Below, piece after piece: positions 17,801 to 25,852 of a DNA stretch of 64,000 nucleotides. How positions within the stretch are numbered: position 1 is the first letter of the stretch; each line of letters starts with the position of its first letter. The DNA is taken from NCBI GenBank assembly GCA_002436065.1, contig DIXP01000038.1, positions 69,343 through 133,342 on the forward strand. Reading direction: 5' to 3'. Source of the DNA: Chloroflexi bacterium UBA6077. GTDB taxonomy: Bacteria; Chloroflexota; UBA6077. Below the pieces are notes generated by a model. It had not been told where the DNA came from. It ran no database searches and saw nothing but the letters and a program-made list of their open reading frames with translations. The position numbers were made by a program, and so were the translations under genes.

Positions 17801-18946
17801 GGTCTGGGTCGGGTCCTTGAAACACTCTGGAGCTTGATAGATCGGGTCGAGGTCATCGACAATCTGATCGGCAATAGTAGAAGTGCGGTTCTTGCCGACC
17901 CGAGCGAAGTCGAAGCTGGTCACTCGTGCCTGTCCGCCCTTGGTCACGAGGATGGCGTCGGGGGTCAGGTTGCGGTGGATTACCTCGTGACGATGGGCAT
18001 GATCCAGAGCCGAGAGCACATCGCGCATCACCTGAAGCTTCTGGTCGAAGGTCAAGGCCAGCGTCGGTTTCTTGATGTGCAAGCGCAAGGCTTGGCCTGG
18101 GAGATCCTCTGTGACCAGCACAACCTTGTCTTCGTCGTCGTTGACGAAGAGGTCCCTCACTGCCAGCACGTTGGCGTGAGCCGGCATGTGAGCCACTGCT
18201 CGGTAGGCGTTGCTGATCTTCTTGAGCGTTTCCTTTCGAGCTGCTTCGTCCTCATAAGGATCCACCTGATAGACGCGCAGACGGGCCACACCGCCGCTCT
18301 TGCCCAACAGGCTATGCTTGGCGCGGTATTCGGTGTAGCGATCGGTCCCGCCGAGATTCTCCTCCACCTGCCAATCGCGGAACACCGGAGCCGCTCTCTT
18401 CGGCTTGGCGTTGCCTGTAATGGCCTTGGCGATCTGAGAATGGAAGCGGGTGATGTTGTCGAGCCGATTCTCGGGGATCCGGCTCGTGTCGCGGAAGTAC
18501 TTCAGGCAGTGCTTGAGGTCGATCACATCCGGACCGTCGATTCCCGTCGGATCGTTGACGGCGGCATCGTCGGCCGTGAGTAACACGGTGGCATGCACGT
18601 GGGCCTTGCGCAGCTCAGTCAAACCGATGTTGCTCTCCCGGATGATGGTGGCCATGGTCTTCGCGTGGCTGCGCAGCTTGGCCAGCGGAGAGTGAAAAGG
18701 CTGCCGACCCTCCGGATACCACTTGGCGCCATACACGTCAATGTTCCCCCGCGTCCCTTTCACGTCCACCAGGTAGACCGCGTGAGGCGCGAGGATGGCA
18801 ATGTCGATCTCGAAGACCTCCTCGCCCTGGCGCATCTCGAAGTTGTGGAAGATGAGCCAGCCATCGGGGAGATGATCCCGGAGAAAGCCAACAGCTTTTC
18901 GCTCCGAGTCGTTGGTAGGCTGGCCGATGGCTATCGCCTTCGCCAC
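14804..18946 (-). CDS. mad6: NERD + tandem kinase + P-loop ATPase, MAD6-like
   Basis: The 1,380-residue protein has four parts. Residues about 10-110 form a NERD nuclease-like domain (FEIDIAILAP then LVDVKG). A first protein kinase domain (about 205-450) carries HRNLTPD in place of HRD-x-x-x-x-N and SFDFA in place of DFG, so it is probably a pseudokinase. A second kinase (about 490-770) is complete: glycine loop LGSGGFGVAY, HQDVKPSNLL and IIDFN. A P-loop ATPase follows (GNAGDGKTAF at about 845) with a Cys cluster (CEKCNLKGRC, about 1000), reminiscent of DptF. The start is GTG, overlapping the preceding TAG (TAGTG). MADS loci encode a comparable kinase, MAD6. Phosphorylation by kinase 2 may signal infection to the restriction module; this is inference. 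Confidence 0.78.
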   Translation of the reverse strand: MAKAIAIGQPTNDSERKAVGFLRDHLPDGWLIFHNFEMRQGEEVFEIDIAILAPHAVYLVDVKGTRGNIDVYGAKWYPEGRQPFHSPLAKLRSHAKTMATIIRESNIGLTELRKAHVHATVLLTADDAAVNDPTGIDGPDVIDLKHCLKYFRDTSRIPENRLDNITRFHSQIAKAITGNAKPKRAAPVFRDWQVEENLGGTDRYTEYRAKHSLLGKSGGVARLRVYQVDPYEDEAARKETLKKISNAYRAVAHMPAHANVLAVRDLFVNDDEDKVVLVTEDLPGQALRLHIKKPTLALTFDQKLQVMRDVLSALDHAHRHEVIHRNLTPDAILVTKGGQARVTSFDFARVGKNRTSTIADQIVDDLDPIYQAPECFKDPTQTSIATDLYATGLIFYELLTGELPFESVDQMMEADGKFPIRASEHRPDLPEGIDEFLQAFSEFDPEERHASAAVARKALDDLILPEAKNDSAPDINGLAVAVQQLPDDLTNLPQDFILADRFRVQKKLGSGGFGVAYKVFDALGDVVRVIKLVTKDRRSVYERLRREYKTLTNLPDHPHVVKVIWADRMADAKQTPYIVFEYVEGLDVSDLIEAEALSLDDAVRIVRESAEGLGHLHKHGVYHQDVKPSNLLWTDEGVRIIDFNVAVSERDEVQGGGGTRRYLPPDYDYSNEPDAADRIDRDLYALGLTFYECLTGRYPFDEPMPPIRTQPKDPRQFRGCGDLSSSLVDVLVKMVSPERKDRFTSADEFLSALTQVKRYRSVLTTSEIDVGPKPVAKLGFEPTQPNTNPFVTHLLTLYSQSQVSNAGTRGLDEVGKATYVPTYLDERLKPALLKGEFRLVIITGNAGDGKTAFIQQFEAFAESKGAQMQRGANGAVFQLKGHTYQTNYDGSQDEGEERNDAVLLKFFGPFAGAGSANWPSNQTRLIAINEGRLVDFFLEHEDEFPLLARQVQQGLTGHLSEDGVAVINLNLRSVVAEPGNGQASILERLVAKMSQQEYWEACEKCNLKGRCYAFHNAKTFQDQTAGPKVTERLRMLYTITHLRGCLHITMRDLRSALAFMLVGTRDCDGIHQLYQNGGEDNQNRILDGFYFNSWLGGTEGSNDRLVSLLREIDVAQVSNPALDRELGFLSPKTKVMSRFNFQDRANYDEVLVGSLFRGLPRDYSSKNRARLIAKHRAYLSPLRRRHFFERRDNGWRNMLPYGSIEPFISAIKQPGFKGADHVAAILTAINRGEGLSDPSRLGYHLALRVRRVERGTIRSYRLFDGDKFTLRTEQESASHPFLECLSQALVMLYDSGDGHKANLRITLDIYEMLMRLNSGYRPSIEEEEGFYLSLAVFKNMLSSAPYQEVLLTEGGLEFFQIRRDTGGILHMDKVSRRAEL

Positions 18947-20349
18947 TAGCGGCCCCCTTTCTCGATGGCGCGCTCGACGAGGGTGCGGGCTTCATTTTCG
19001 AGTTCGAGTGCTCTTGCTCGGGATTGATAAGCTTCGACAACGAGATGGTGGCAGCGATCGCGGACTTCCGATGGCGGATACGGGACAGGGAGTTGAGGCA
19101 GCATTGCGCGGTGATGGTCCTGCAGTTTGCTGCCCACTGATATGGAGCGTAACATGCGAAAAGCCGCTTCCGAACGCATAAATGCAAATAGGGCACCCCG
19201 ATCAATCTTGTTCTCGTCCGCCAATACCCGCAAGATGTGCTCTGAATATGCGTTCTCTAGGCCCTTGCCGGTAGCGAACTCCGCGCGACAAAAAAGCTCG
19301 GATTCACCTAATGTGCCTTGAGCTGCAACCAGAACACACCCGTCTTCAACCAACACGCTGTCAGGAATTACCTTCTTCGCGATCCAGCGCCCTTCTGGGC
19401 GCAGCCAGAACAGCTCCTTCTGACCGATAAGTCGATACGCGAATTCCGGATCTGCGTCTACTCGGCTCAAGCGGACGCCACGTCTCAATGTACCAGGGAC
19501 ACACAGTTTTCCAAGCGGCCTCCACGGCCCTTGCTTGAGCAGCTTGCAAAGCCGATTGAACCGTGGATTGAAATTGAGGGCTCGAAGCGATTGAATATCA
19601 GCTTTGGCGGTGAAGCCGAGATCGGAGCCCCAGCTGTGCCACTCGCTTGGAGTGATGTCCGTCAGCCCGACCGAGGACAAGAAGAGGCCTGTGGCTTGGT
19701 TCAGCTTTGCTTGATAAGTCGAAAGGAGGTTCGCTGCCTCCTGGACCAATTCGTGAGCCTCCTGTTCGGTGCTGTTCGCAAGCCTGGGAACAAGTAGGTC
19801 AGAGAAATGCCTGGGCTCAAGATGCGTAATGACTGAGCCATACTTCCCCGAAACAACGAACGGTACGCCGAATCTGGTACGAAGATAGGCGTTCAGATAC
19901 CCAGATGGAATCTTATTGGTATCGGGAACAATCTTTAGGATATCCTGATTTGACCACACGCCACTCATATCGGGGCGCGCGTAGACAGTTCTTCCCACCG
20001 TGCCGGAGCACGATATGAGCGTCATGCCTTCCTCGATGCGAAGATATCTCAGCTTACGAGAGTAGGCGTCTTTCTTGCTCAGGAGAGGTAGGCGACTCAG
20101 ATCCCCCTGCATCATGAAGGTCGTCGTCAGAAACGGCACTCCATGTTCAGAGTCCGTTACGTAGGTGCGCCCAAATTGAGGGCCGTTGTAGATCCCGCCG
20201 TCATGTCCTCGTGTCAACGCGGGCAGCAAGTCCGCTGTGTGCTTCCGCAGGAGCTCCCTGATCTCGATGGCACCGGACATATACGGCCCGCAGTCAAGGC
20301 GGCGACCATTTCTTTCGAGCCACTTGCTCGGGATCGTCTTTACCCTCAC
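18946..20349 (-). CDS. mad5: Type I-like specificity subunit (HsdS family), MAD5-like
   Basis: The 467-residue protein has two target-recognition halves typical of HsdS. The first contains VPFLTTTFMMQGDLSR, GMTLISCSGTVGRTVYARP and SNQDILKIVPD; the second contains GCVLVAAQGTLGESELF and ENAYSEHILRVLAD, ending with LPQLPVPYPP and a helical tail. It should choose the sequence modified by the neighbouring methyltransferases. It overlaps the upstream methyltransferase by four bases, and the downstream kinase starts on its stop codon. No separate HsdR gene is present; restriction is presumably carried by the mad6-8-like proteins. Confidence 0.85.
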   Translation of the reverse strand: MRVKTIPSKWLERNGRRLDCGPYMSGAIEIRELLRKHTADLLPALTRGHDGGIYNGPQFGRTYVTDSEHGVPFLTTTFMMQGDLSRLPLLSKKDAYSRKLRYLRIEEGMTLISCSGTVGRTVYARPDMSGVWSNQDILKIVPDTNKIPSGYLNAYLRTRFGVPFVVSGKYGSVITHLEPRHFSDLLVPRLANSTEQEAHELVQEAANLLSTYQAKLNQATGLFLSSVGLTDITPSEWHSWGSDLGFTAKADIQSLRALNFNPRFNRLCKLLKQGPWRPLGKLCVPGTLRRGVRLSRVDADPEFAYRLIGQKELFWLRPEGRWIAKKVIPDSVLVEDGCVLVAAQGTLGESELFCRAEFATGKGLENAYSEHILRVLADENKIDRGALFAFMRSEAAFRMLRSISVGSKLQDHHRAMLPQLPVPYPPSEVRDRCHHLVVEAYQSRARALELENEARTLVERAIEKGGR

Positions 20350-22370
20350 AGCGTCACCTCGCCGGTCGCGCGGAAATCCTTGTACTTCTCCGCTACTACC
20401 GGCAACTCATCATGAACACGCCGGAGGCGGCGCGTTGTGCGGCGAACCTCGACTTGTCCGCCTGCCCTAACTCGCTCGATCACCTCCTCGTCGAAGATCA
20501 ACTCTTCCCCGTCTGGTGCGCGCTGAAACAACATGTTGCCGCGGGCGTCCACACCGGCCCGGTCCACGACAGCCATGAAAACCGTGTACTCCGGGTATTC
20601 CGTCTTGATCAACTCATTTTGGCTGCGGCGGCGCAGCAACAGCAGGCTTGACAACGCGGGGGTGACGCCACCGTATTCCTTGACCGTGACCTTGAATGGC
20701 TCCAGCGGCAGATCTACGCTGGCCATCACCTCACAGTGACGCAGAATCCACCAGCGCACGTACTCATCCCCCGGGTTCCCCAACAGACCGTCGGGCAGAA
20801 GGATAGCCACGCGCCCAGTTCCTGGCTTCACCCATTGCACCGCCCGCTCCAAGAACAGCACCTCGGGTGGAACGCCACCGGTGTTGAGATTGCCGGTGTT
20901 GCGATAGCCTCCGGCTTCGTCGCGCTCCCAGTTGTTGCCCAGGTCGTAGCGCTCGAGGATGGAGCTGTCAGTGACGGTATCCTGGGTAGAGAACCAGGGA
21001 TTGAGCAGAACCATGTCCATGCTACCCAGCGGCACGGCGGGCCGTGCCGCTGGCACACCGTCCAGGTCACCGTCCGGGAAGGTGCGAGCATCGATCCGGA
21101 AGATGCGACCCGGGTTCCCGGTAGTGAAGAGCAGGTTCATGCGGCTGGTCACCACCAGGAAAGGATCGATGTCGCAGCCCAGGGCGTTGCTGGCGGCCCA
21201 AGCGGCCGTGTCGTTCTGTGCCTGCAATAGCTGTTCAGGGCTGGCTTCGTCCGGCGTAGTGCCAAGTCTGGCCAGTTGCTGCCTAAAGACGTGGGTCGCT
21301 GCCATGCCCAGGAAGGTGCCTGTGCCGCTGGCGCAGTCCATTATCCGCTCGCCAGGTTTCGGGTCGAGCATTTGCACCGCCATCTCTGCCACATTGAGCG
21401 GCGTGGGGTAGCGGCCCTCGCGTCCGTCCATGACGCTGCGGGCTATGGCGCGGAAAGCACCGGTCCGATAGCGCGGTTGGGTTTGGCTCAGGGAATAGCG
21501 AGCAAGCTCAGTGACCAGGCGGGCAGTTTCGTGGGGTTCAAGGGTGAGATCCCAGCCTCGGGCTAGCAGACCTGGCTGCCACGCCTTGGCCTTGCGGATG
21601 TCGTCGTTGATACGCTGCTGGATCGCCTGTTGACCGGCATCTGTGAAGGGTTCGTCGCCCTTGATCCAGAACTTGCGCTGATCGGTCGGCCGAGTCTCGT
21701 CGTACATTTTGGCGAGCATTAGCACAGCCAGCTGCTTGAAGGAGTCCTTGTGGTCCAGCCCCAGGTTGCGGTTCAGGTACTGGCGGCAGCGGAGAAGGGC
21801 ATCCTCCAGGCCTTCCGCTTCGGCGCTGATCTGAATGACACCGCCAGTGCGGTCCAGGTCGGAAGTGCGCTCACCCGGAACTGGCCAAACTCCCAACGGC
21901 TTGGGCCGGACCTCGAAACGAGTACGTTCGACTTGAAAGAGGAATTCCTCCTGGCCATTGGTCCACATGCCCAGGGTCACGCTGGGGATCAACTCCATGA
22001 GCTCTGTCAGTTCTCGCAGATCAGGCTCGGCCTCAGTGATGGAGCGGAGTTTGTCGCGCTTCTTCTGGTTCCTGCAGACGATAATGCGCTGCAGGTTCTC
22101 ATTGGTGTGCTCCATGTTCGGGCGGAAGATAGCGATGTCGATCCGCCTGCGGCCCTGGCCTGGTATTTTAGGATTGTAGTTGACCTCTAGGTCACCACGG
22201 TCGAAGCCGTAGCTCTCGATGAGCTGCCGCAGCGCCTTCTGACCTACCAACTTCTTTGGTGAGGCGCTTTCCTTGTTGCCGGTCAGGATGTCGATGAAGA
22301 AGTTGTCCGGCTCGTTCTCCTCAGCGGGCTCCTCCGGTACTTCGAAGATGTCGTCGTCCTGATCGCTCAT
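20346..22370 (-). CDS. Second type I-like adenine methyltransferase paralogue, altered motif IV
   Basis: The 674-residue protein is an HsdM-type N6-adenine methyltransferase paralogous to the gene just upstream: the same N-terminal region, motif I at about residue 345 and motif IV at about 457. Motif I reads DCASGTGTF where the neighbour has DPACGTGGF, and motif IV reads NPWF where active enzymes have (N/D)PP(F/Y). These changes sit on the AdoMet and flipped-base sites, so it may be a weak or non-catalytic partner. It is fused translationally to both neighbours (ATGA overlaps). Eight-gene MADS loci have mad3/mad4 here, so this looks like a variant. A heterodimer with the first enzyme is inference. 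Confidence 0.82.
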   Translation of the reverse strand: MSDQDDDIFEVPEEPAEENEPDNFFIDILTGNKESASPKKLVGQKALRQLIESYGFDRGDLEVNYNPKIPGQGRRRIDIAIFRPNMEHTNENLQRIIVCRNQKKRDKLRSITEAEPDLRELTELMELIPSVTLGMWTNGQEEFLFQVERTRFEVRPKPLGVWPVPGERTSDLDRTGGVIQISAEAEGLEDALLRCRQYLNRNLGLDHKDSFKQLAVLMLAKMYDETRPTDQRKFWIKGDEPFTDAGQQAIQQRINDDIRKAKAWQPGLLARGWDLTLEPHETARLVTELARYSLSQTQPRYRTGAFRAIARSVMDGREGRYPTPLNVAEMAVQMLDPKPGERIMDCASGTGTFLGMAATHVFRQQLARLGTTPDEASPEQLLQAQNDTAAWAASNALGCDIDPFLVVTSRMNLLFTTGNPGRIFRIDARTFPDGDLDGVPAARPAVPLGSMDMVLLNPWFSTQDTVTDSSILERYDLGNNWERDEAGGYRNTGNLNTGGVPPEVLFLERAVQWVKPGTGRVAILLPDGLLGNPGDEYVRWWILRHCEVMASVDLPLEPFKVTVKEYGGVTPALSSLLLLRRRSQNELIKTEYPEYTVFMAVVDRAGVDARGNMLFQRAPDGEELIFDEEVIERVRAGGQVEVRRTTRRLRRVHDELPVVAEKYKDFRATGEVTL

Positions 22371-24370
22371 CTGTCGCGCTCCTTGAGGAATTCGAGGTAC
22401 TTTGCGGCGATGACAGGCAGATCGTTGTCCTCGATCTTCTCGCTCCGAGTCAGGGTCCGCTCGACGATGCGGCCCGCAATGCGGATGCGCTCATGGTGCT
22501 GGCGCGGCTCGACGATCTCTTCGCCGTCTGGTGTGCGCTTGTAGAGCTTGTTGCCCCGGCGGTCGATGCCCACCTTGTCGGCTACTGCCATGAAGACTGG
22601 GTATTCCTCCATGCCGCCCAGCGCCTCAGCCCGCTTTTCCTCTTCGCTCTTACGGCGCAGGAATAGCAGGCTAGTGAGAATGTTGACGTTGGCTTCGGCG
22701 ATGAAGGCCTCCACCGGCAGGTCCACGGAGGCGAGCACCTGTGCCTCTCGCATGATCCACCAACGGATGTATTCTGCCGCTGGGTTGCCCAGAATACCGT
22801 CGGGCAGAACAATACCCATGCGGCCGGAGCCCGGCTTGAGCCACTTCAGGCAGCGCTCGACAAATAGAATCTCCGGCGCAACACTGCCTTTCGATACGCC
22901 GGTGTTGCGGAAGCCACCTTCGCCGTCCGACTCCCAGTTGTATGCCAGTTCGAAGTCCTGAAGGATGTTCTTGTCGGTAATGGGAATGTCCGAACCGAAG
23001 GGGGGATTCGTCATCACTATGTCGATGGTCCCGAGCTTGATCTCCTCCCTTGCCTTGGCCAGGTCGGCCAGATGGCCGTTGGGGAACTCCAGAGAGTTGA
23101 TGTGATAGATGTGCCCACGGCCATCACCGGCCATCACCATGTTCATCTGAGAGGCGCGGATCAAGAACGGGTCAAAATCCGCACCGAAGACCATCTCGAC
23201 AGCATACTCCCTGAGACGCTCATGGACGGAAAGGAACTCACTTGTGTCCTCTTGGCCAGCCTGGGTGTTTTGCTCGGCCCGGAACTTCTTGAGCATGTGG
23301 CCCAAGGTAGCGACGAGGAAGCCGCCGGTGCCGCATGCCGGGTCGAGAACCGTCTCGCTCTCCTTTGGGTCGAGCATCTCGACGGCGAGCTTCACCACGC
23401 CTCTCGGGGTGAAGTACTGGCCGCGGTCGCCGCGCAGATTGACACCCACCAATTCCTGGTAAGCCACTCCCTTGGCATCGACGTCGGTTCGAGTGAAGTC
23501 GTACTTGGCCAGCTCAGAGACAATGAAGGCGAGAGCTCGGTCGGAGAGCGAGATTTCCTCGTTTCCTCGGAAGATGCTCCCATACTGTCTCTTCACCTCA
23601 CTGAAGAGTCCCTCGATGCGCTTGCGGATCTCCTTGCGGCCCTTGTCCTCGAACTGTTCCTTGGGACCAGCCCAAAAACGGCGCTGCCAAGCCTGGCGTT
23701 GTTTGGCCCGGAGACTCTCATCGTGCATTTTGCAGAAGATGATGTAGAGAAACTGCCAGAAAGCCGCATCCTTGGGCATGCCTTCGTTGCCATGGATGAA
23801 ATTGTGGCAGCGACGGAAGGTCACCTTCAGCATTTCGCTGTCGGCCACACGGGTGTGAGCGTCCGAAATGACCTCTTTGGTGCCGATGGACTCTTCCGCC
23901 ATTGGCCAGTCGCCGATGGGGTTGCACCTAGTCTCAAAGCGCGTTCGTTCCTTTTCGAGAAAGAAGAACTCGAGGCCGTTGGTCCAGAGCCCGTATTGAA
24001 CGGCATCGACGTCGCGCATAACCGTTTCCAACTCTTCAAGGTCCTTGGCGGCTTGCTCGAAGTCCCGGATGCGTACAGCATTCTTGCCCGTATTCGGCTC
24101 GGGCCGACAGATGACAGCGCGTCCCAGGTTCTCTGGAGTGTGCTCTTTGCCATGGTGAAAGATGGCGACGTCGATCTTCTTGCGCCCACCGATGGGGAAA
24201 TCGTTCTCCATGTCTTCAGGCGAAAACCCGTACTCATGAATCAGGGCGCGAACCACGCGCTGGCGGACCAGCTCCTTCGGCGTTTCCTTGACCTGTCGCC
24301 CAGAGACGTAGTCGAGCATGTAACCCGCCGCGATGGTGTTCTCAGCATGTCCGTTCTTCGGTGTGCTCAT
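22367..24370 (-). CDS. mad2: Type I-like N6-adenine DNA methyltransferase, MAD2-like
   Basis: The 667-residue protein has a canonical gamma-class adenine methyltransferase core: motif I DPACGTGGFLV (about residue 345) and motif IV NPPF (about 455), followed by an HsdM-type C-terminal region. The N-terminal 200 residues resemble a type I N-terminal domain (RVVRALIHEYGFSPEDME, GGRKKIDVAIF). It should methylate adenine within the site chosen by the downstream specificity subunit, marking self DNA. It starts 25 bases after the small HTH gene and overlaps the second methyltransferase by four bases. Confidence 0.88.
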   Translation of the reverse strand: MSTPKNGHAENTIAAGYMLDYVSGRQVKETPKELVRQRVVRALIHEYGFSPEDMENDFPIGGRKKIDVAIFHHGKEHTPENLGRAVICRPEPNTGKNAVRIRDFEQAAKDLEELETVMRDVDAVQYGLWTNGLEFFFLEKERTRFETRCNPIGDWPMAEESIGTKEVISDAHTRVADSEMLKVTFRRCHNFIHGNEGMPKDAAFWQFLYIIFCKMHDESLRAKQRQAWQRRFWAGPKEQFEDKGRKEIRKRIEGLFSEVKRQYGSIFRGNEEISLSDRALAFIVSELAKYDFTRTDVDAKGVAYQELVGVNLRGDRGQYFTPRGVVKLAVEMLDPKESETVLDPACGTGGFLVATLGHMLKKFRAEQNTQAGQEDTSEFLSVHERLREYAVEMVFGADFDPFLIRASQMNMVMAGDGRGHIYHINSLEFPNGHLADLAKAREEIKLGTIDIVMTNPPFGSDIPITDKNILQDFELAYNWESDGEGGFRNTGVSKGSVAPEILFVERCLKWLKPGSGRMGIVLPDGILGNPAAEYIRWWIMREAQVLASVDLPVEAFIAEANVNILTSLLFLRRKSEEEKRAEALGGMEEYPVFMAVADKVGIDRRGNKLYKRTPDGEEIVEPRQHHERIRIAGRIVERTLTRSEKIEDNDLPVIAAKYLEFLKERDR

Positions 24371-24395
24371 GAGTGACTCCGCTCAGAGGCTGAGT

Positions 24396-24602
24396 TCATT
24401 TCTGATCGGCCTCGCCGAAATCCCGTGCCGCGCGTTTCTGGCGATCGATCCACGCTTCGATGTCTTTCCTGGAGAAGCGCCATTGGCCCCTGACTTTGAA
24501 GGCAGGCAGTTCCCCTGATTGGGCCATGGAGTAGACCGTTTTCTCGCCAACCCTCAGTAGAGTGGCTACCTCTTTGATCTTTAAGACATCTCCATTCTGC
24601 AT
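24396..24602 (-). CDS. mad1: Small excisionase-like HTH protein, MAD1-like
   Basis: The 68-residue protein is a single winged helix-turn-helix of the MerR/excisionase type (LKIKEVATLLRVGEKTVY, then WRFSRKDIEAWIDRQ). The ATG at 24602 was chosen because AAGGAGAGG lies seven bases upstream; longer in-frame readings lack a ribosome site. It is the first gene of the methyltransferase operon, which matches mad1. It probably regulates the operon or helps recognise DNA; the sequence does not tell which. Confidence 0.75.
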   Translation of the reverse strand: MQNGDVLKIKEVATLLRVGEKTVYSMAQSGELPAFKVRGQWRFSRKDIEAWIDRQKRAARDFGEADQK

Positions 24603-24690
24603 GTCGCCTCTCCTTGCAGGCGGTGGTCTACTAGGAGCATTTGTTTCTGGCCAGAGGCGATCTACCTGCCACGTAGACGGAACCAACCAG

Positions 24691-24696
24691 AATATA
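24691..24696 (-). promoter_or_regulatory. Candidate -10 of the mad-like operon
   Basis: The minus strand reads TATATT about 90 bases before the start of the small HTH gene. No good -35 lies 16-18 bases further upstream, so an activator may be needed. The palindromic operator at 24730-24743 lies about 35 bases upstream of this hexamer, where an activator could sit. Confidence 0.35.
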
Positions 24697-24729
24697 CCAG
24701 ATTCCGGCAAGGATTACCAGCTAATTTTT

Positions 24730-24761
24730 GTGTTGCGCAACACTCAACAGTGGGCTATACT
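24730..24761 (+). promoter_or_regulatory. Promoter with palindromic operator for the XRE regulator
   Basis: A perfect 14-bp palindrome, GTGTTGCGCAACAC (24730-24743), contains the -35 hexamer TTGCGC (24733-24738). A -10 TATACT (24756-24761) follows with a 17-base spacer. The ATG of the XRE gene is at 24769, seven bases after the -10, so the transcript would start at or next to the ATG and be leaderless. Binding of the regulator to the palindrome would block its own promoter. Confidence 0.7.
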
Positions 24762-24768
24762 GCATCCT

Positions 24769-25119
24769 ATGAAAAGCTTCGGCGAGACCATACGGGACCT
24801 GAGAGTCGCCCAAGATTTCGGCCTGCGCGAGACAGCCAGCAAGGTGGGTATCTCCCCCGCCTACCTGAGCCGCATCGAGCGGGGCAGGGAGCGTCCACCA
24901 CGCTCCGAGGTTATCAAGGAGCTGGCGAGGGTGCTGGCTGCGGACCCGGATGTGCTGTTCCGGTTGTCATCCTCCACCGATCCGGATGTCGTTGGCTTCC
25001 TGCACGATCAGCCCGAGGTCATGAACCTCCTGCGCTTCATCAAGGATGCCGAGTTCACCTGCGACCAAGTCCGACGGCTCATCAAAATGGCCGAAGAGAT
25101 CAAGAGCAATTCTCAGTAG
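24769..25119 (+). CDS. XRE-family regulator, divergent from the mad-like operon
   Basis: The 116-residue protein has a Cro/C1-type helix-turn-helix in its first 65 residues (GLRETASKVGISPAYLSRIE) and a helical C-terminal part. The ATG at 24769 lies just behind a strong promoter; the longer in-frame reading upstream would run across the promoter and is rejected. It is transcribed away from the methyltransferase operon across a 166-base shared control region with a perfect palindrome. By analogy with control proteins of restriction-modification systems it probably represses itself and times expression of the operon; this is inferred from position. Confidence 0.85.
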   Translation: MKSFGETIRDLRVAQDFGLRETASKVGISPAYLSRIERGRERPPRSEVIKELARVLAADPDVLFRLSSSTDPDVVGFLHDQPEVMNLLRFIKDAEFTCDQVRRLIKMAEEIKSNSQ

Positions 25120-25735
25120 TCACGTTCACGTCACTGTCGCCTGGCTCCTCTTCTCTGCACCACCATCTGCTTAGCGATTGAGCCGCCCCGAACACCGCGC
25201 CACCCGGTTTGGACCGTCACCATCACCTGCAAGTGCCTGAGGCACCTGCCAAAGCAGAAGCTGTCGCACTAGCCTGAAGGTGCCAGCTCGTGACGCCGCT
25301 CGTCTATGGTCACTGGCCCGCTATGCCTGCTGTCCCCTAGTCTCAGACTGGCCGGCTGGAGTTGTGCCAGCTGGCGCTCCGCGTAACCAGGTCTCCGAGA
25401 CAGGGTTCGAGGGTCGGAGTGACTCGTATAGTTGAGAAGAGGAGGATAGCATCGAGTTGCGACAGCTAGGCTGGCACGCCGACATTGGACGAAGCTGGTA
25501 GCTATGGGACGCAGTCGGTCGCAACTCACGATGCCCGCCCGCCAACCTCATTGTCCCACCGCATGGGCACCCAGTCAAACAACTACTACACTCCATGTGG
25601 TCGCCCCGCAGGTGGGTCCGATAGGACCTGCCATGGGGAGAGTACGGGGGCGAGGACGCATATGCTTGAGTACATCCCGACAGTAGGCCATCCTGATAGC
25701 AGCAGATCCGTCCTGCTTGTCGCCTGCTGGCGGGC
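25120..25735. other. Gap with no recognisable gene
   Basis: Downstream of the XRE gene only short overlapping frames without resemblance to known proteins are seen. It joins a stretch that clearly contains gene remnants further right. Confidence 0.4.
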
Positions 25736-25852
25736 CTATATGTTCCAGATCATTTTCGCAGCGAAGGAGTCGACCTCGCACCAGCCTTCCCACACCCGGG
25801 TGTGGTAACCGACAAGGAAACAGTCTTCGACGAAGATGTGATGGCTCGACAT
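25736..25852 (-). CDS. Possible 38-residue microprotein or gene remnant
   Basis: An ATG at 25852, with AAAAGGA close upstream, opens a short frame with protein-like composition rich in aromatic and acidic residues (FLVGYHTRVWEGWCEVDSF), ending at TAG 25736-25738. It may be the surviving C-terminus of a lost gene, because the surrounding region is decayed. No family was recognised. Confidence 0.25.
   Translation of the reverse strand: MSSHHIFVEDCFLVGYHTRVWEGWCEVDSFAAKMIWNI

Noticed and set aside
23072..24376. A 434-codon plus-strand frame opposite the first methyltransferase
   Set aside because: The minus-strand gene has unmistakable methyltransferase motifs; the plus-strand product resembles nothing.
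7633..24602. Phosphorothioate (Dnd/Dpt) system
   Set aside because: Although the last three genes look DptF-G-H-like, no DndA-E sulfur-modification genes are present; modification is by type I-like methyltransferases.
4564..25119. BREX or DISARM system
   Set aside because: No PglZ, BrxL, DrmA/B or PLD genes are visible.
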